Shown in pieces: positions 11,555 through 22,980 of a DNA stretch of 64,000 nucleotides (the stretch's first letter is position 1; every line of letters begins with the position of its first letter). Location of the stretch: positions 6,872,635 through 6,936,634 of the forward strand of contig JAJEKV010000033.1 of the NCBI GenBank assembly GCA_021234155.1, read 5' to 3'. The notes beneath the pieces are model-generated. The model was given only the letters and a program-made list of their open reading frames with translations, ran no database searches and was not told the origin of the DNA. The translations under genes and the position numbers were made by a program. This stretch comes from Isoetes taiwanensis (taxonomy: Eukaryota; Streptophyta; Lycopodiopsida; Isoetales; Isoetaceae).

Positions 11555-11740
11555 ATGATGGATTGGGTAAAGGATTTGCTGAGATGGCTTATCTGTACAA
11601 GGCCGGGTTTCTATGATAAGCTTCTGGATATAATTTGTATCAGTGGTGCTATTACTGTGTTTTGCTGTTGGGCAGATTTCAGTTTATCCCAGCGGGCTAG
11701 GCTCTCTGCATTCAATGGAGCTCTACAAAATGGTATGTAG
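11555..11740 (+). CDS. Hypothetical exon candidate, membrane-like
   Basis: An open stretch of 61 codons starts at ATG 11555 (MMDWVKDLLRWLICTRPGFY). It has one hydrophobic segment (DIICISGAITVFCCWADF) and runs into GGTATGTAG, a good plant splice donor just before the frame closes. Composition is protein-like. No family was recognised and no partner exon was identified, so this may be chance. Confidence 0.2.
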   Translation: MMDWVKDLLRWLICTRPGFYDKLLDIICISGAITVFCCWADFSLSQRARLSAFNGALQNGM

Positions 11741-11906
11741 ATCCCCCATACTTTCCAGGTTTCTCATAAAATAGAAGGTTTAACCAAGTTGAAGGTTTTT
11801 GGATGGAATGCCTGTTTTATGCTCCAGATATGGGTTGCTGATGAGTTGTTTTTGCATTACTGGAAGCTGATTATGCATTAACAGAAGTTGGTGTACATTG
11901 AACGAA

Positions 11907-13130
11907 GTGCATTGAACGAAAGGTCGACTAGTCTCTGTAGCAAATCGAGTTTGATTCTGTTGGTTATCATAGGTGGTCCCTAGAGTAATTTGGATGCTTT
12001 AGACTCATGCACAAAGTCAAAACCCCATTTCAATGTTGCTAAAGTGGCAAACTAGGGAAACATTCCATTTTCCCGTCGTGCCCCTATGTCAGGAAAGGGA
12101 AAAATTTGGGGGTTGGCACATCCATGCGGTCGATGTCCATTTTGTCTAGTGGGGGCATTTTTTGGAACATGAGCTATCATTTTAATGGCGGGATTAACAA
12201 ATGGAGCTGTTTTGATACCCTGATACTTAAACCCTACTATACATGTAGGGTTTAGGTTTTGGAAGCCTTCCCTGAATCCCAAGTGGTCGAAAGCTTGCGT
12301 GCAGGGTTCCCTTGAGGTTTTGAAGAGAGACTCCAAGAGAGAGAACAAAAAACCCCTCTCTAGATACTGCTTCCAAAGATGCCTCATTGTGATGGCTTGT
12401 CACAAAGCTGAACATCGTGCGACTGGCATCGCATGCCAGCAGCCACGAAACAACAGTTCGACTGGGGGGTTGCATCCGAAAGGCTAGAATTACCCTATGA
12501 CATATGTTTGAGAAGTCTACGATTAATTAATCTCCCGGATTGCCAAGTACATGCTGTCTTTCAATTATAGCACTAGACTAGAAGTGCATTGAGCGAAATG
12601 TCAACTACTTGCATGTAGCAAATCAATTTTGGTTCTATTGGTTATAATAGCTGGTCTTTAGAGCATATTGGATGCTTTGGACTTATTCATAAAGTCAAAA
12701 CTTCATTTTGAGCTCTATAAAGTGCCTGAACTAGGGGAACACGCCATTTCCCCGTCGTGTCCCTATGTCGAGAAAGGGGGAAGTTTGGGGTTGGTACATC
12801 CATGCGGTCGATGTCCATTTTTTTTTTCGGGGACGTTTATGGGATATGAGCTACCATTTCAATGGTGGAATTAACAGATGGAGTTGTTTTAATACCTCGA
12901 TACTTAAACCCTACTAAATTTATAGGGTTTAGGTTTTGGCAGCTTTCCCTGCACCTGAAGTGGTCAAGAGCTTGCGTGCAGCGTTTCCTCAAGGGTTTGA
13001 AGAGAGACCCCCAACAGGGAGAACAAAAAAAAAACCCTCCCTAGGCACCGGTTTGAAACATGCCTCATTATGATGGTTCATAACAAGCTGGACATGGTGC
13101 GACTGGGCATACCAGAAGCCACAGAACAAG
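11907..13130. repeat. Diverged tandem duplication, 676-bp period
   Basis: Two copies, from 11907 and from 12583, share long blocks such as GTGCATTGA(A/G)CGAAA, CATCCATGCGGTCGATGTCC, GATACTTAAACCCTACTA and CGTGCGACTGG or GGTGCGACTGG. The copies differ by many substitutions and short indels. Short minus-strand frames in them (for example 12052-12387) are not preserved between copies, so the unit is probably non-coding. Confidence 0.85.
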
Positions 13131-15044
13131 CTCAATTGGTACAGAAATTATTAGATTTGCTTTGAGATCAAGCTCTTTCCATGCATTTGCTGTCAAGAAG
13201 TTAGATAAGGTTCAGAATTTCATTATGTACCTAAAAATGCAAGCTATAATATATCATGAATCGGATACCTTGGATGCCTTAGAACGTAGACTATTCTGCC
13301 TATTACGAACATAGCAAAACCATTGAATATACTGGAAAGAATGATCCCATATGAACTTGCTGAGTTCAGCCAGGTCGAATAACAAAGACCCAATCTTTCA
13401 TGTGCCTTACAATAGACTTCATCTGGAAAGATAACATTAAGCCAAGTCATTTGGAATAAGTAAAAGATTGCTATAGCAACAGTTATAGGTTTCAAATGAA
13501 GATGGCAATGGACATGTCAAAAATCAAGTTGCTAATCAAGGGCATATATTTGTCATCATGAAAGCATGGCTTAACACAACACAATATATATATGCAAAGT
13601 ACAAACAATCAAGTACCTCTAGCAACCAAGGCTTGCAAATCTCATCAACTTAAGACATCCAATCCAAGAAACTCGAAGCAAGAACGCCTATCATTATCTC
13701 CAGAGAGACAACTCTTATATATTGATGGGCTAAGACAGGGAAAATGGCTATATGATAGTCAATACTACCATCTGCTTGATCTGCAGCTCAAAGCTCATTA
13801 GTGTCATAACCATGTTATGCCAATGCCTCCTAGTATAGGGCAACCAAGATCCACTTATTGTCTTTGTTAACTTCTTTACTGCTATTGAACTCAAATTTGG
13901 AGCTAGCGTTATTTTTTCAAATGCATGCAACTGAATTTCTAAGTCTTTAAATCTGGCTTCCTATACGTTTCAATGCAAAACTTAGTCAGGCCTTCTTTGT
14001 ATCCAGGATAAAGAGTCTGTTTAGAAGGACATAATATCAGAATATAAGCAAGACTTGTAAAAGTAAAGATGCAAGAGGTCAAAACAAAGAATAAGAACAT
14101 AAATATCAAATCAAACTCCGTCACAACACCATCTTTATCAAAACCTACCGATTGATGCAATCTTATATCACTCCAGCAGTCTCCTGAGACAGACGGCGAT
14201 GCCAAAGATGAAGCTGTAGAGCTTTAACAGATGCTTTGCCATTGCTAAACAACCAGGTGCCCGGTTTTGCCGCAGGACATTGTGCCAGAATAGAGAAGCA
14301 TGGCATGTAAACATAGACTAGATTGCGGTGCAGAGAAACGTGGTATATAAGCAAGAAAGTAGATTGCGGTAAGAACATTCATGTGGAAAAAAATGGAAAA
14401 TTAAAGACTGAATTACATATATGTAGAGAAATTTAATTATAGCATGGTACATGATATTATTCGAGGGAGCTTTGAATCAACATTCAGTGTCATATGCTAT
14501 TTGTGGGCGGAATTGAAATTCAAATAACATCAATGGTTAGAAAAAGGGAAAAAATAACATCTTAGAACAATAAATCTGGGTCGTTGAATTTTGAAAACCA
14601 CTGGCATGAAAAAAGTTCTCGACCTAATATTTTTTTTCCCTCCTTGTGAAGCAAGGCGGCGGCTAGATCCTGGTGGCACCCTGATTGCTTCAATCTGAGT
14701 AGCCAGAGAGGTAATTTTTTATTTTGTTTGCTGTGATTCTCATCCCTAATTAACCTTTTGCGAGCCCTGATGCGCTGTGGAATTCTCGAGATAAATCAGC
14801 TGTGGCGGCCATGCAACCCTAACCTTATTGATTTCGCCTCTTCCAGGTATCCATGCATTATGATTGATCCTATTTCTAACCAGTATATATCTAGAATATC
14901 TAGAAATTTTCGTGCCATTTTGTGAGCTTCTAACCTTCTGGTCTACTGAATGCTGCTTGTTCTCCTTTTTTTAAGAAATCGAGCTTTGAGGCGAAGAGCA
15001 GTCCAGAGTAAGAAGCAGCAAAGAGGAAGAAAGGGCTGGATTGA
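13131..15044. other. AT-rich region with weak minus-strand frames
   Basis: Minus-strand open stretches at 13244-13495 (containing FQMTWLNVIFPDEVY and a hydrophobic end) and 13939-14205 (containing a hydrophobic run LFFVLTSCIFTFTSLAYILI) have somewhat protein-like composition. I could not tie them into a gene model or a family. The rest shows no feature. Confidence 0.3.
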
Positions 15045-15148
15045 ATGGGATCTGGAGCAAGTCTTTTCTCTATAGTTGCAGCCGAAAATGTTCTGCCAGA
15101 TTCATTCCAAATGACATGGGTAGATATTCTTCCCTCGGGCGTAGATCA
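15045..15148 (+). CDS. Hypothetical first exon ending at a splice donor
   Basis: ATG 15045 follows a purine-rich leader with an upstream AAG acceptor-like site near 14978. It opens MGSGASLFSIVAAENVLPDS, then FQMTWVDILPSGVDQ, and meets GTAAAC at 15149. Protein-like composition plus donor suggest an exon. No downstream exon or family was recognised. A 12-base stretch encoding FQMTW is shared with a minus-strand frame near 13460. Confidence 0.25.
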
Positions 15149-16490
15149 GGTAAACTGCTACCCTCCGCAGCCCTCCGCATTTGCTTTTGTCCTGATTATG
15201 CCTGTCTGGGGACTTCCAAAAATTTGTACTGAATATGAGTTCCATCCTCCAAACTAGGCCAACACACACATGACCATTGCAATGTCTATAATTTTTCTAT
15301 TAATGTTGACCAGAGAGCACAGAAGCATTCCTATTTTTTTTCATAGAGCCAGAAATTATCAGAGTCAAAAGCAATACTTAGTAAGCTTTTGTCATGATCT
15401 TGAACTTATTGTTTTGGTGGAGCTTACAATTCTAGGGATAATAAATACCCCTAGAAGTGGTACACTTATACTTCCCATGTCGTATTCATGTCTGGACTGG
15501 AGGCAACAGCAGAAAAAATGGTGAATATCTGTACTCTGTATTCTGCTACTAGGGATCCAAGAGCATTGTAGGGAGCATTGATGAGCAGTTTTTAAATTGC
15601 AGGTTTTGGTGGCAAATTTTCTGCCACAAATATCTGGGTGGTTTGATTGCTAGTTGCTGTTGGCTTTTGTTTGGTTGCTTGTTTCTTTGTAATCTCAGGA
15701 AAACATTTCAAATGCACCAACAAGGCTAAGACAATTTTCTGTAAAGCACTAGCGTTATTTGGAGGATCAAACTAATTTTAGTGCCAACAGTCTAATAGGT
15801 GCTCAAAATTTCAAGCCAATGCTCAATGTCTGTTTTGTATCACGGGACTATTATGATCTCTCTTGAGATCCAGACTATTTTGCAACTATTTTTTTGATAA
15901 GATGCATCTGATTTTGTTGGATTAAGTTTAAGTTGCATGTTTAAGTGAAATGAAAATGGAAATACGGGTTCAAATCCCTTGAGCTGTTTGATGGAAGTCT
16001 TCTAAAACTTTGGATATTTCATAGTCCAATTCTCATTCATATAATATTATCGACTACTATAATGAGAGCGAAGATAAGCCACAATGAAAAACCATGGTGC
16101 CATGTTGGGAAACCATAGGCATAGACTATGAAAATATCATACATGTACAAACTAGCATGTTGAGACCATGCAATTTTTATCATGCAATAATATTATGGTA
16201 AAAAATATGTATAAACCAAGTAAATAAATTAGTTCGTATCAGACTTTTTAAGTTGTTAAAAATTCTAACTGAGATAATTATATTTCATTGCCATGGAGAA
16301 AAATAGGGTAAAAAAAGTTACAATAACATACTCAAACTAAGATTGTTTACCACGTTGTGTATTGGTGATTAATCACTGTAAAGCATTATGATATGCACTT
16401 AAAATTACCATGTCAATATATTGAAGAAGATAAATGTGATAAAAAACCAATCCAACAAACTTGACATACTATAGTAGTACATATCATATA
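15149..16490. other. AT-rich spacer, nothing recognised
   Basis: A chance-like 84-codon frame at 15270-15524 and a tRNA T-arm-like sequence (GGGTTCAAATCCC near 15966) were seen. The latter has no matching A-box or acceptor stem. Nothing else is supported. Confidence 0.4.
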
Positions 16491-16720
16491 GTTTAAGTTG
16501 TTACAAAGACCAATTAAAATTGCCATGTTTCAATACCTTGTCATAAAAAAATGTTGTCTTATCACTTTAGAAAAATACGTTGACGTACCATATTAGAATA
16601 GCATATCGTTTAAGTTGTTATAGAGACCAATTAAAATTGCCATGTTTCGATAGCATGTCATAAAACAATGATGTCTTATCACTTTAGAAAAATATGTTGA
16701 TGAACTATATTAGATAATTA
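16491..16720. repeat. Two-copy tandem repeat, 117-bp period
   Basis: GTTTAAGTTGTTA followed by GACCAATTAAAATTGCCATG starts copies at 16491 and 16608. Both continue through TCTTATCACTTTAGAAAAATA (with one or two changes) to the end of the copy. Confidence 0.9.
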
Positions 16721-17261
16721 GACATGGTTTGTAAACGTTTGAACCCACTAACATGTACTGATTTATGGATTTGTCTTTCACCAACAAACCATTACAAAAA
16801 AATCATAATGGTTCAAATTTGGGGGCCTTATGTAGCCTCTATGATGGAAACTCTAAAATTGGATATTATATGCTTAAAAGAATAATCTCATTCAAGGAAT
16901 ACATAATGGTTAATAGTAATGAATACAAAAATACTATTTTCTAAATTGTAAGAATTTTACAAGAAACTGGCTTCTTGGGAGTCAAACCCAAGCATTTCTT
17001 TGTAGCTAAAAAATTAAATCATACCTAGTATCTTTGCATGCCCTGAAGGCCTCTAGCACTCTAAGTTTCATTACCTATAAGTTCTGGGCTTTCCATTCAT
17101 TGTAATCTATCACATTCACCAAAGCAAGAATCCGCTGACATAAATAAAGAGTATACAAGTTAACTAAAACAGCAATTCAATAGCACAAATAAACAAACTA
17201 CAAGTGCGATGATGTCATCACTTCGCCATCACATTTTACAATAGCAGTATTCCAAATGAAA
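16721..17261. other. AT-rich 3' flank of unit E
   Basis: No gene or repeat was recognised. It lies downstream of the minus-strand gene that ends at 17262, so it may hold that gene's 3' untranslated region. Confidence 0.4.
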
Positions 17262-17966
17262 TTAGCCAATATCAAGTATAAAGTCATCTAGATTAAAGGG
17301 TATGAAATTCGTGGCCACAAGTACCGACACATCTTTTGGCCTAAAGATGTCAGCAGGGTTCTCACATTCCAATGACACAACCGTCTCATTTTCCATCACG
17401 GCATCATCCCAATATCCGTGTCTTCTCTTCCCAATCCTGTCAATCGGCTTTATGCACTCACCTGAGCCATAAATGACACATATTATGTCCTTAACATAAG
17501 CAGTGTGTAGATTACAAGCAACTCGCCATGCAACATGCACATGATTCTTTTGGAGAAAGGAAAGTTCTCTATCCTGATCGTTTTTGTGAGATTGTAAATT
17601 AACCCAAGATTTAACCTACCACTTACTAGATAATTCCTGAAGTGGATTGCACTAGAAATCAAGTTCCTGTGATTAAGAATAACATTTTTCTTCAGGTCCT
17701 CAACACTATACATAGCATAAAGCCGCTTGCCCTCCTACACCGCCACAATAAGGGCTTCCATGATGAATGGATTACCACTGGCAGCCGACAATCAAGTAAG
17801 ATCCTTGCGGCTTCAAGGCGCAGACAAACCAGGCCCGCATGCCACGAAAAGCCCAGAACTTCGCCTCCATTGCAGAAAAAAAGAAAATGCATGCACCACA
17901 TCCAGTCGGAATACATACCGTACAAATTGCCATAGTTTTCAACACCAAATACTCAATGGTTCTTTG
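17262..17966 (-). CDS. Unrecognised plant gene (unit E), three 3' exons
   Basis: Three exon-like blocks on the minus strand are 17966-17919 (16 codons, QRTIEYLVLKTMAICT), 17734-17627 (36 codons, EGKRLYAMYSVEDL at the start) and 17546-17262 (94 codons plus stop). The splice sites are good: acceptors TTTATTTAG, GGTGTAG and CCAAAAG; donors GTATGT and GTAAGT. The introns are 184 and 80 bp, and every junction is phase 0. The joined part is 146 residues, rich in aromatic and charged residues (NHVHVAWRVACNLHTAYV, GKRRHGYWDDAVMENETVV). It ends FIPFNLDDFILDIG. ATG 17933 in the first block is a possible start if no upstream exon is used. I know no family with this sequence. No signal peptide or catalytic motif is apparent. 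Its promoter probably lies near 19.7 kb. Confidence 0.5.
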
Positions 17967-18745
17967 CTAAATAAAACTAAACATAGAAACTTTCTTGCCA
18001 TACAGTTTGCAAACCATTGCAAAACAGACGCTTTTATCCTTGAGGTTAAGATTATTGCTTTTCCAAAGTCAATTGATGCTTTGACAAAATATAGTGGGCA
18101 AGAAACAGAACATGGTCGAGCACCATGTTTCCTTTAATAGTTTCTCATCACAACACTTTACATTCTAGACCCCTGAATATTTCATTACCTTGAGAATATT
18201 TTAGGCATATCTGAAACAGTACCTTAATCTATCTCAGTAATTTCTTTCTCATTGCATAAGTTTGTAACAATGGGACAAGTTGCACTAAGTCCTATGACAC
18301 AGTTAGGTGTACCAGGTATCCTAATACAGAAATTGCATTAGGTCTTATTTGATAGACTTAGGCATCACATATCAAGTGTCATATAAAGAAATATTTCTAA
18401 CGAATTACGAATCATGTTGCTTCGCATTTGCCTATGGTTTTATGACTGGTATAGAGACATTTGCAATAGCTACCACTTATAACTATTATTGTTTGGTGTT
18501 AGATAACTAAGCGAAGTAAGGTTTGAAACAACATAAAATGCTAGTAATGAGAAAGATAACTCTTGTAAAGGCTGTACATGCAAGGCCAGGGATGACCTCC
18601 TAAGTCGTCCAACAATTTAGACTAGAGAATTTGGCATTGCAGCATTTCCCATAAGGCCCTTCAAATGTCCTTCATGAGACTTGAGCAACAATCACTTCAG
18701 CATTGCATTTCTCATTAGGAAATGTTTTTGTATGAGATAAAGTGC

Positions 18746-19691
18746 ACATTATAACCTCTCAGCTTTCAAATTAATTTCAACCAAAGAAATTGCAACACAA
18801 ACATTTAAGCTACATATACCTAGAAATAAACTAATTTTGCATAAATTCCGTAGTTGCCACATCGCTAGAAATGCAGTTGAAATACTTACATATGTAACTA
18901 TGTTGGGTTTTTTATTCTCTTATTTCATATTCTGAAATAGCACAAAAGCCTTCTTTGCTTCACAAAGCCTTGAATTGAAAATATATTTCTTCCACATCTT
19001 GATCCCAGGTGTATGCCACTAATGTTATTGTAGCTCCCCACGATAACAAAGAAGGCAGATATGTAACACACTTTTGTGGTGCTCCATGTCTTTCTATGCC
19101 AATCAAGTGGTACTTAATGTTATATTGCTTGAAATGCAAGCCTTTATCTAATAATATTAGATGATAAATAAGTAATACAACAAGAAGAAAACATAATTTC
19201 ATTGTTTCGGTAATATTTTACAGGAGATCTTCCTAGATTAGAAGTTTTTCCTATTAGAGAAACTTCTGAAACTTCATCTTTATTGCTACAACAACAATCG
19301 CAGTATTGTCAGGCACAATTCAGACCTTCAAATAACAGTTTTTTAATGTTCCACTTTCTGCATCTTGACTTTTTTTTGCTCTACATTTTCTTCAGAAAAT
19401 TGGCATAAAAGACAATATTACGTACCAATGAATCAGGTTCTAACATGCTCTTGCATCATCAAGGGATAAACAGTGAAGATAGATTGGAGTACCATGTTGA
19501 GGAAAAATGTGTCATGTCTTGCTTAACTTGAAAGGAGTGATGAGAGACCAATCTTGGCTTTGACAAACATTGTAGGTAGAGAAATGTCACATCTTAGTAG
19601 CAATGTTGCAAAATGTCTATCTAACATGGTTATTCCTCCATCTAGTCTTTTTTTGTTTGTTTATGCTCTGAAAGAGTACAATTTATGTTTA
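18746..19691 (-). repeat. 946-bp duplicated segment, copy 1
   Basis: Every block compared by eye matches 52176-53121 with a constant offset of 33430, so no indels are visible over 946 bp. It contains the promoter-proximal part of unit E. The right edge falls inside the TATAAA box (19688-19693). The left edge is ACATTATAACCTCTC. Confidence 0.93.
18960..19202 (-). CDS. Hypothetical 80-aa frame in unit E, duplicated at 52.4 kb
   Basis: The minus-strand frame starts at ATG 19202 with a signal-like hydrophobic stretch (MKLCFLLVVLLIYHLILLDK). It then becomes polar and mixed (WDQDVEEIYFQFKAL at the end). It lies between the unit E TATA box and the 3' exons. An identical copy is at 52390-52632 inside the 946-bp duplication. 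Identity of the copies reflects recent duplication, so it is not evidence of selection. It may be an exon, a separate small protein or an untranslated leader. Confidence 0.3.
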   Translation of the reverse strand: MKLCFLLVVLLIYHLILLDKGLHFKQYNIKYHLIGIERHGAPQKCVTYLPSLLSWGATITLVAYTWDQDVEEIYFQFKAL

Positions 19692-19741
19692 TAGAGTAAC
19701 CTTCCCAGCTCAAAAAGATCGCGACGGCGATCTTTTTGAGC
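19688..19741 (-). promoter_or_regulatory. Unit E promoter: 15-nt-arm palindrome plus TATA box
   Basis: A perfect inverted repeat has arms at 19708-19722 and 19727-19741 (GCTCAAAAAGATCGC and its complement) and a 4-nt loop GACG. On the minus strand TATAAA follows 14 nt later (19693-19688). The arrangement points transcription towards the exons at 17.97-17.26 kb. Function is inferred from layout only. Confidence 0.5.
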
Positions 19742-20124
19742 AAAGCCCGTTTTTTCTCTCTACCCTCCCCAGTTCAAGAGAAACGCATTAGCGATTCCTC
19801 TGAGCAAGGCCAATCGATATCTCTAAGCCAGCTGAAGCCATAAGATGCTTAATCTTCGGCCTTCGATTGTAGTGTAATGCATAGCTCCGGTACCCAGAAT
19901 TGTATATGTTATGTTCTGAGTTATGCCTTACGTCCGCAACAGATGACTAGACTACCAACATCACTATAACTTCAAGAAACTTAGAGTTGTCATTATCATT
20001 AGCTTTTCCTTTTAGTTATTAGGTCACTGGGATCGCCTCCGGGTTTCTTCTTAGCTTGTTTCCTCGCAATTGCAACCACGACGCTTGTAAGCAATACCGT
20101 TGCATGTGATAATAATGCTTTTCC

Positions 20125-20355
20125 ATGCTTTGCATAGAAAATGCGACAGACGTAGCAACTTCAAGCAATACAGATCAAGGAGGGATAGAGAAGAGTAGGA
20201 AAGTTTTTGTCCTTGAGCGGAAACATGTCGCACAGAAAATTGAATGCATTCTAGATGCTTCTACAGATCTACTGCATGCGCCCACGTCTAGGTTCATGTC
20301 CATATATGCGGAATGCACGGGAACACTGATGATTGAATCATGTTCAATATCTTGA
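20125..20355 (+). other. Exon-like open stretch, strand uncertain
   Basis: Plus-strand codons after an acceptor-like CTTTGCATAG (ending 20137) read NATDVATSSNTDQGG and KVFVLERKHVAQKIECILDA, then stop at 20355. The minus strand is also open here (20175-20396). Neither reading was recognised, so I list only a possible exon. Confidence 0.2.
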
Positions 20356-20535
20356 TGGCATTTCCTATGACAGACCATCAAGACATCGTGCTTCATGCCC
20401 TCGCTCTGCTTAGAACTATGCTCAGGTTTCCCGATTACATATTGAGGAATTTACATCACTGTCGTAATCTGACCAACATGTCTTAGGATTGGTCAGTAAA
20501 CACGGGTTGGTGGTGCTTCTGTCCTTACGGGCTAA

Positions 20536-20677
20536 GGCTGGATTCACATGCACCATCGCCACCCTCACCATCATGTAAAATGCCATGCCATTTTACGCCC
20601 ACCATCACGGACCATCACGAATTTACAAAGGGTATAACAGGGCCCCTCTCCCACCATTGTTGCATGTGAACCGGCCC
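20536..20677. mobile_element. Tourist-like MITE (PIF/Harbinger type)
   Basis: Terminal inverted repeats are GGCTGGATTCACATGCA on the left and, reading inward from the right, GGGCCGGTTCACATGCA. TAA (CTAA if one base is assigned differently) flanks both ends, as expected for the 3-bp target duplication of PIF/Harbinger elements. The interior of about 140 bp is rich in CACCATC and TAAAATGCCA and has no coding capacity. Confidence 0.75.
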
Positions 20678-20904
20678 TAATGCAGAGTGTATCATTTTTG
20701 AATATGTAATTATTAATAGTGCTGGCGTGATTTGACAAGCATTCCTTGAGATTGCGGGCAGTATATATAACCTTGCTAGATTTTGATGTCATGAGAAGGA
20801 TGGTTCGGATTGTAGTTTTGTTAATATAATATTGGAGTTTGCTTTTGGTGATCAACCTCAGAAGTTGTGCATATTTCTTGTTGTTTTATTTTAAGGCCTA
20901 GCTC

Positions 20905-20927
20905 GGAAGGATTGTCACGATCCTTCC
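20905..20927 (-). promoter_or_regulatory. Palindrome module F (8-nt arms)
   Basis: GGAAGGAT at 20905-20912 pairs with ATCCTTCC at 20920-20927. On the minus strand it is followed by GAGCTAGG and an AT-rich TTAAAATAAAA, matching the GAGCTGGG and TATAAA order of unit E. A minus-strand frame (20855-20680) follows and is interrupted by the MITE. A further upstream promoter copy is possible but weakly supported. Confidence 0.3.
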
Positions 20928-20999
20928 AATTTGGGCTTCGTTTTATTATTGTTGTAGAGCCCAAGCTTAAAGGATCGGGGTTACCTTGATATAGCTTCT

Positions 21000-21490
21000 T
21001 TTTTTGAAGGACGTCAAACTTTATTCAATATCCCAAGAAAGTACATGTATAATAGCAGAGGTAGGAATAAAATCTCAGAGGGCAAAGATAATCCACTGAG
21101 TGGCGCAACCCATCTATGCAAGAGATAATCACGATATACCCAAAAATTCCTCAAAAATCAAGTGTTTCTTCTCAGGAGCAAGTTGCCAACATAGGTACGC
21201 CTTTACCAATCTATCTTGTGCCTCATGAAGAACTTGGTCAACATTATCTTGTTATAATTAAACTGCTTTTCTTATACCTTATGACTCTGCAATCAGGATA
21301 GTATTCTCATGAAGACATTTTGCTCCATGGTATCCTCCTAAAGCTACGTGAGGTAAGTAGAAAGTATACACTATATGTATGGATTGCATTATTTGTATTT
21401 GAATTCTAGTAATGGTGCCCAGCGTTGCTAAGCATATGTTTTTTGTGTGTTTATCTTTTAAGAGCTCTTGTATGAACGTCGTGCTCCATT
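21000..21490. other. Spacer with a LINE-like T-tract
   Basis: TTTTTTTGAAGGACGTCAAA and TTTATTCAATATCCCAAGAA near 21000-21050 resemble, in layout, the reverse complement of a LINE 3' end such as the one at 50143. Nothing else was recognised. Confidence 0.35.
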
Positions 21491-21494
21491 AAAG

Positions 21495-22512
21495 TGCTAT
21501 GTCATTGCTGGGCTATTAGACGATTGTTCCTTGATATTTATAGGATTGAACTTAAATTGGTATGTTGTTGCAGGGGTATAAGGCAGCAGTTGTCCTGACA
21601 TTTAAAGGAGTGGACTTAAATTGCTACGACATTGCTGGTCCATAGGGTTGGACTTATATTATTATGCCATTGCTAGGCTATAGGATTGAACATAAGTTGC
21701 TATATCACTGTCGGGCTATTAAGTGATTGTTGGCCTGACATGTGTAGGATTGGACTTAAATTGCTATGTCGTTGCTGGAAGGCAGTTGTTGTCCTGGAAT
21801 TTATAGGATTGGATTGCTATGTGATTGCTAAGCTATAAGGCAGTTGTTATCCTGAAATTTATAGGGTTGGACTTTAATTGCTATGTTGTTGCTAGCTAGA
21901 AGGTTGAACTTAAATTGCTACGTCATTGCTGGGCTATTAGGTGGATGTTGCCTTGACATTATAGGATTGGACTTAATTGCTATGTCATTGCAGGGTATAA
22001 GGCGGTGGTTTTTGTGGCATTTCTTAAATTGCTATGTCATTGCAGGGTATAAGGCGGTGGTTATCGTGGCATTTAAAGGATTAAACTTAAATTACTATGG
22101 CATTGCTGGTCTGTAGGGTTGGGCTTAAATTGTTATACGATTGCTAGGCTATAGGATTGAATATAAATTGCTATGTCACTCATGGGCTATTAGGTGATTG
22201 TTCTCCTGACATTTATAGGATTGGACTTAAATTGTTATAAGGTTGCTAGGCTATAATGCAGTTGCTATTCTAGAATTTATAGGATTGGACGTTTATCCTA
22301 TGTCGTTGCTGGGCTAGAAGGTTGAACTTGAATCACTATGTCATTCTTTGGGCTACTAGGTTCTTTGTTGTCCCGAAATTTATAGGATGGACTTGGATCG
22401 CTATGTCATTCTTTGGACTATAAGGCCATTGCTAGTCTATAAGGCGATTGTTGTAGTCCTGACATTTATAAGCTTGGACTTGAATTGCTATGTCATTGTT
22501 ATGTTGTAGGAG
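21495..22512. repeat. Irregular tandem repeat of TAGGATTGGACTTAAATTGC
   Basis: About 17 variants of the phrase recur with spacings of roughly 35-90 bp. They are interspersed with TATGTCATTGCTGGGCTAT and TGTCCTGACATTTATAGGAT. Sub-blocks are locally re-duplicated, for example GCAGGGTATAAGGCGGTGGTT twice near 21990-22060. It looks non-coding and old, with local re-amplification. Confidence 0.8.
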
Positions 22513-22980
22513 GGTTTCATTGTGTATATTTAAATACATCCAATGCATCTTGTGGCATTTAGATAATCGAAGTAATTCAAGTCTAAATAGAAATCCAAAT
22601 TGTGGAACCAGAGCTCCAGATGGTCAGAATTCAGTGGCTTTGTATTTCTATGGTATTTTTCTGGGAAGCAATGGAAGGTTCTATTTTTCCTTTTGTTGCT
22701 CGCTTGCTATGTCAACAGCGCCTTGTTTTGCACCAAGTACAGGTTATTACTTGCAGTATGTTTTGTAGCTTTGCTTGCTGTTATTGTAGTGTCGTCATGT
22801 AGCCCGGAAGGGTCCTGGGTTTGGATCTCTAGGTCCTGGGTTTGCAAAGGACTGGGGAGCCATTGATGTGAGTGCCAAGTAGAGGCATAAGCTTCAAATT
22901 CGGTTTTCTGATTAAAGTATGGACTTGGATATCCTTCTCTAGAGCCTTGTTGTAGAAAAGATTAATGGGCACCGTTGTAT
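22513..22980. other. Spacer, nothing firm
   Basis: Overlapping hydrophobic frames at 22600-22866 look like chance readings of T-rich DNA. No feature is supported. Confidence 0.3.

Noticed and set aside
12052-12475. Minus-strand genes in the 676-bp duplication
   Set aside because: The frames are not conserved in the second copy.
15960-15985. Possible tRNA T-arm (GGGTTCAAATCCC)
   Set aside because: No A-box, anticodon arm or acceptor pairing could be found upstream.
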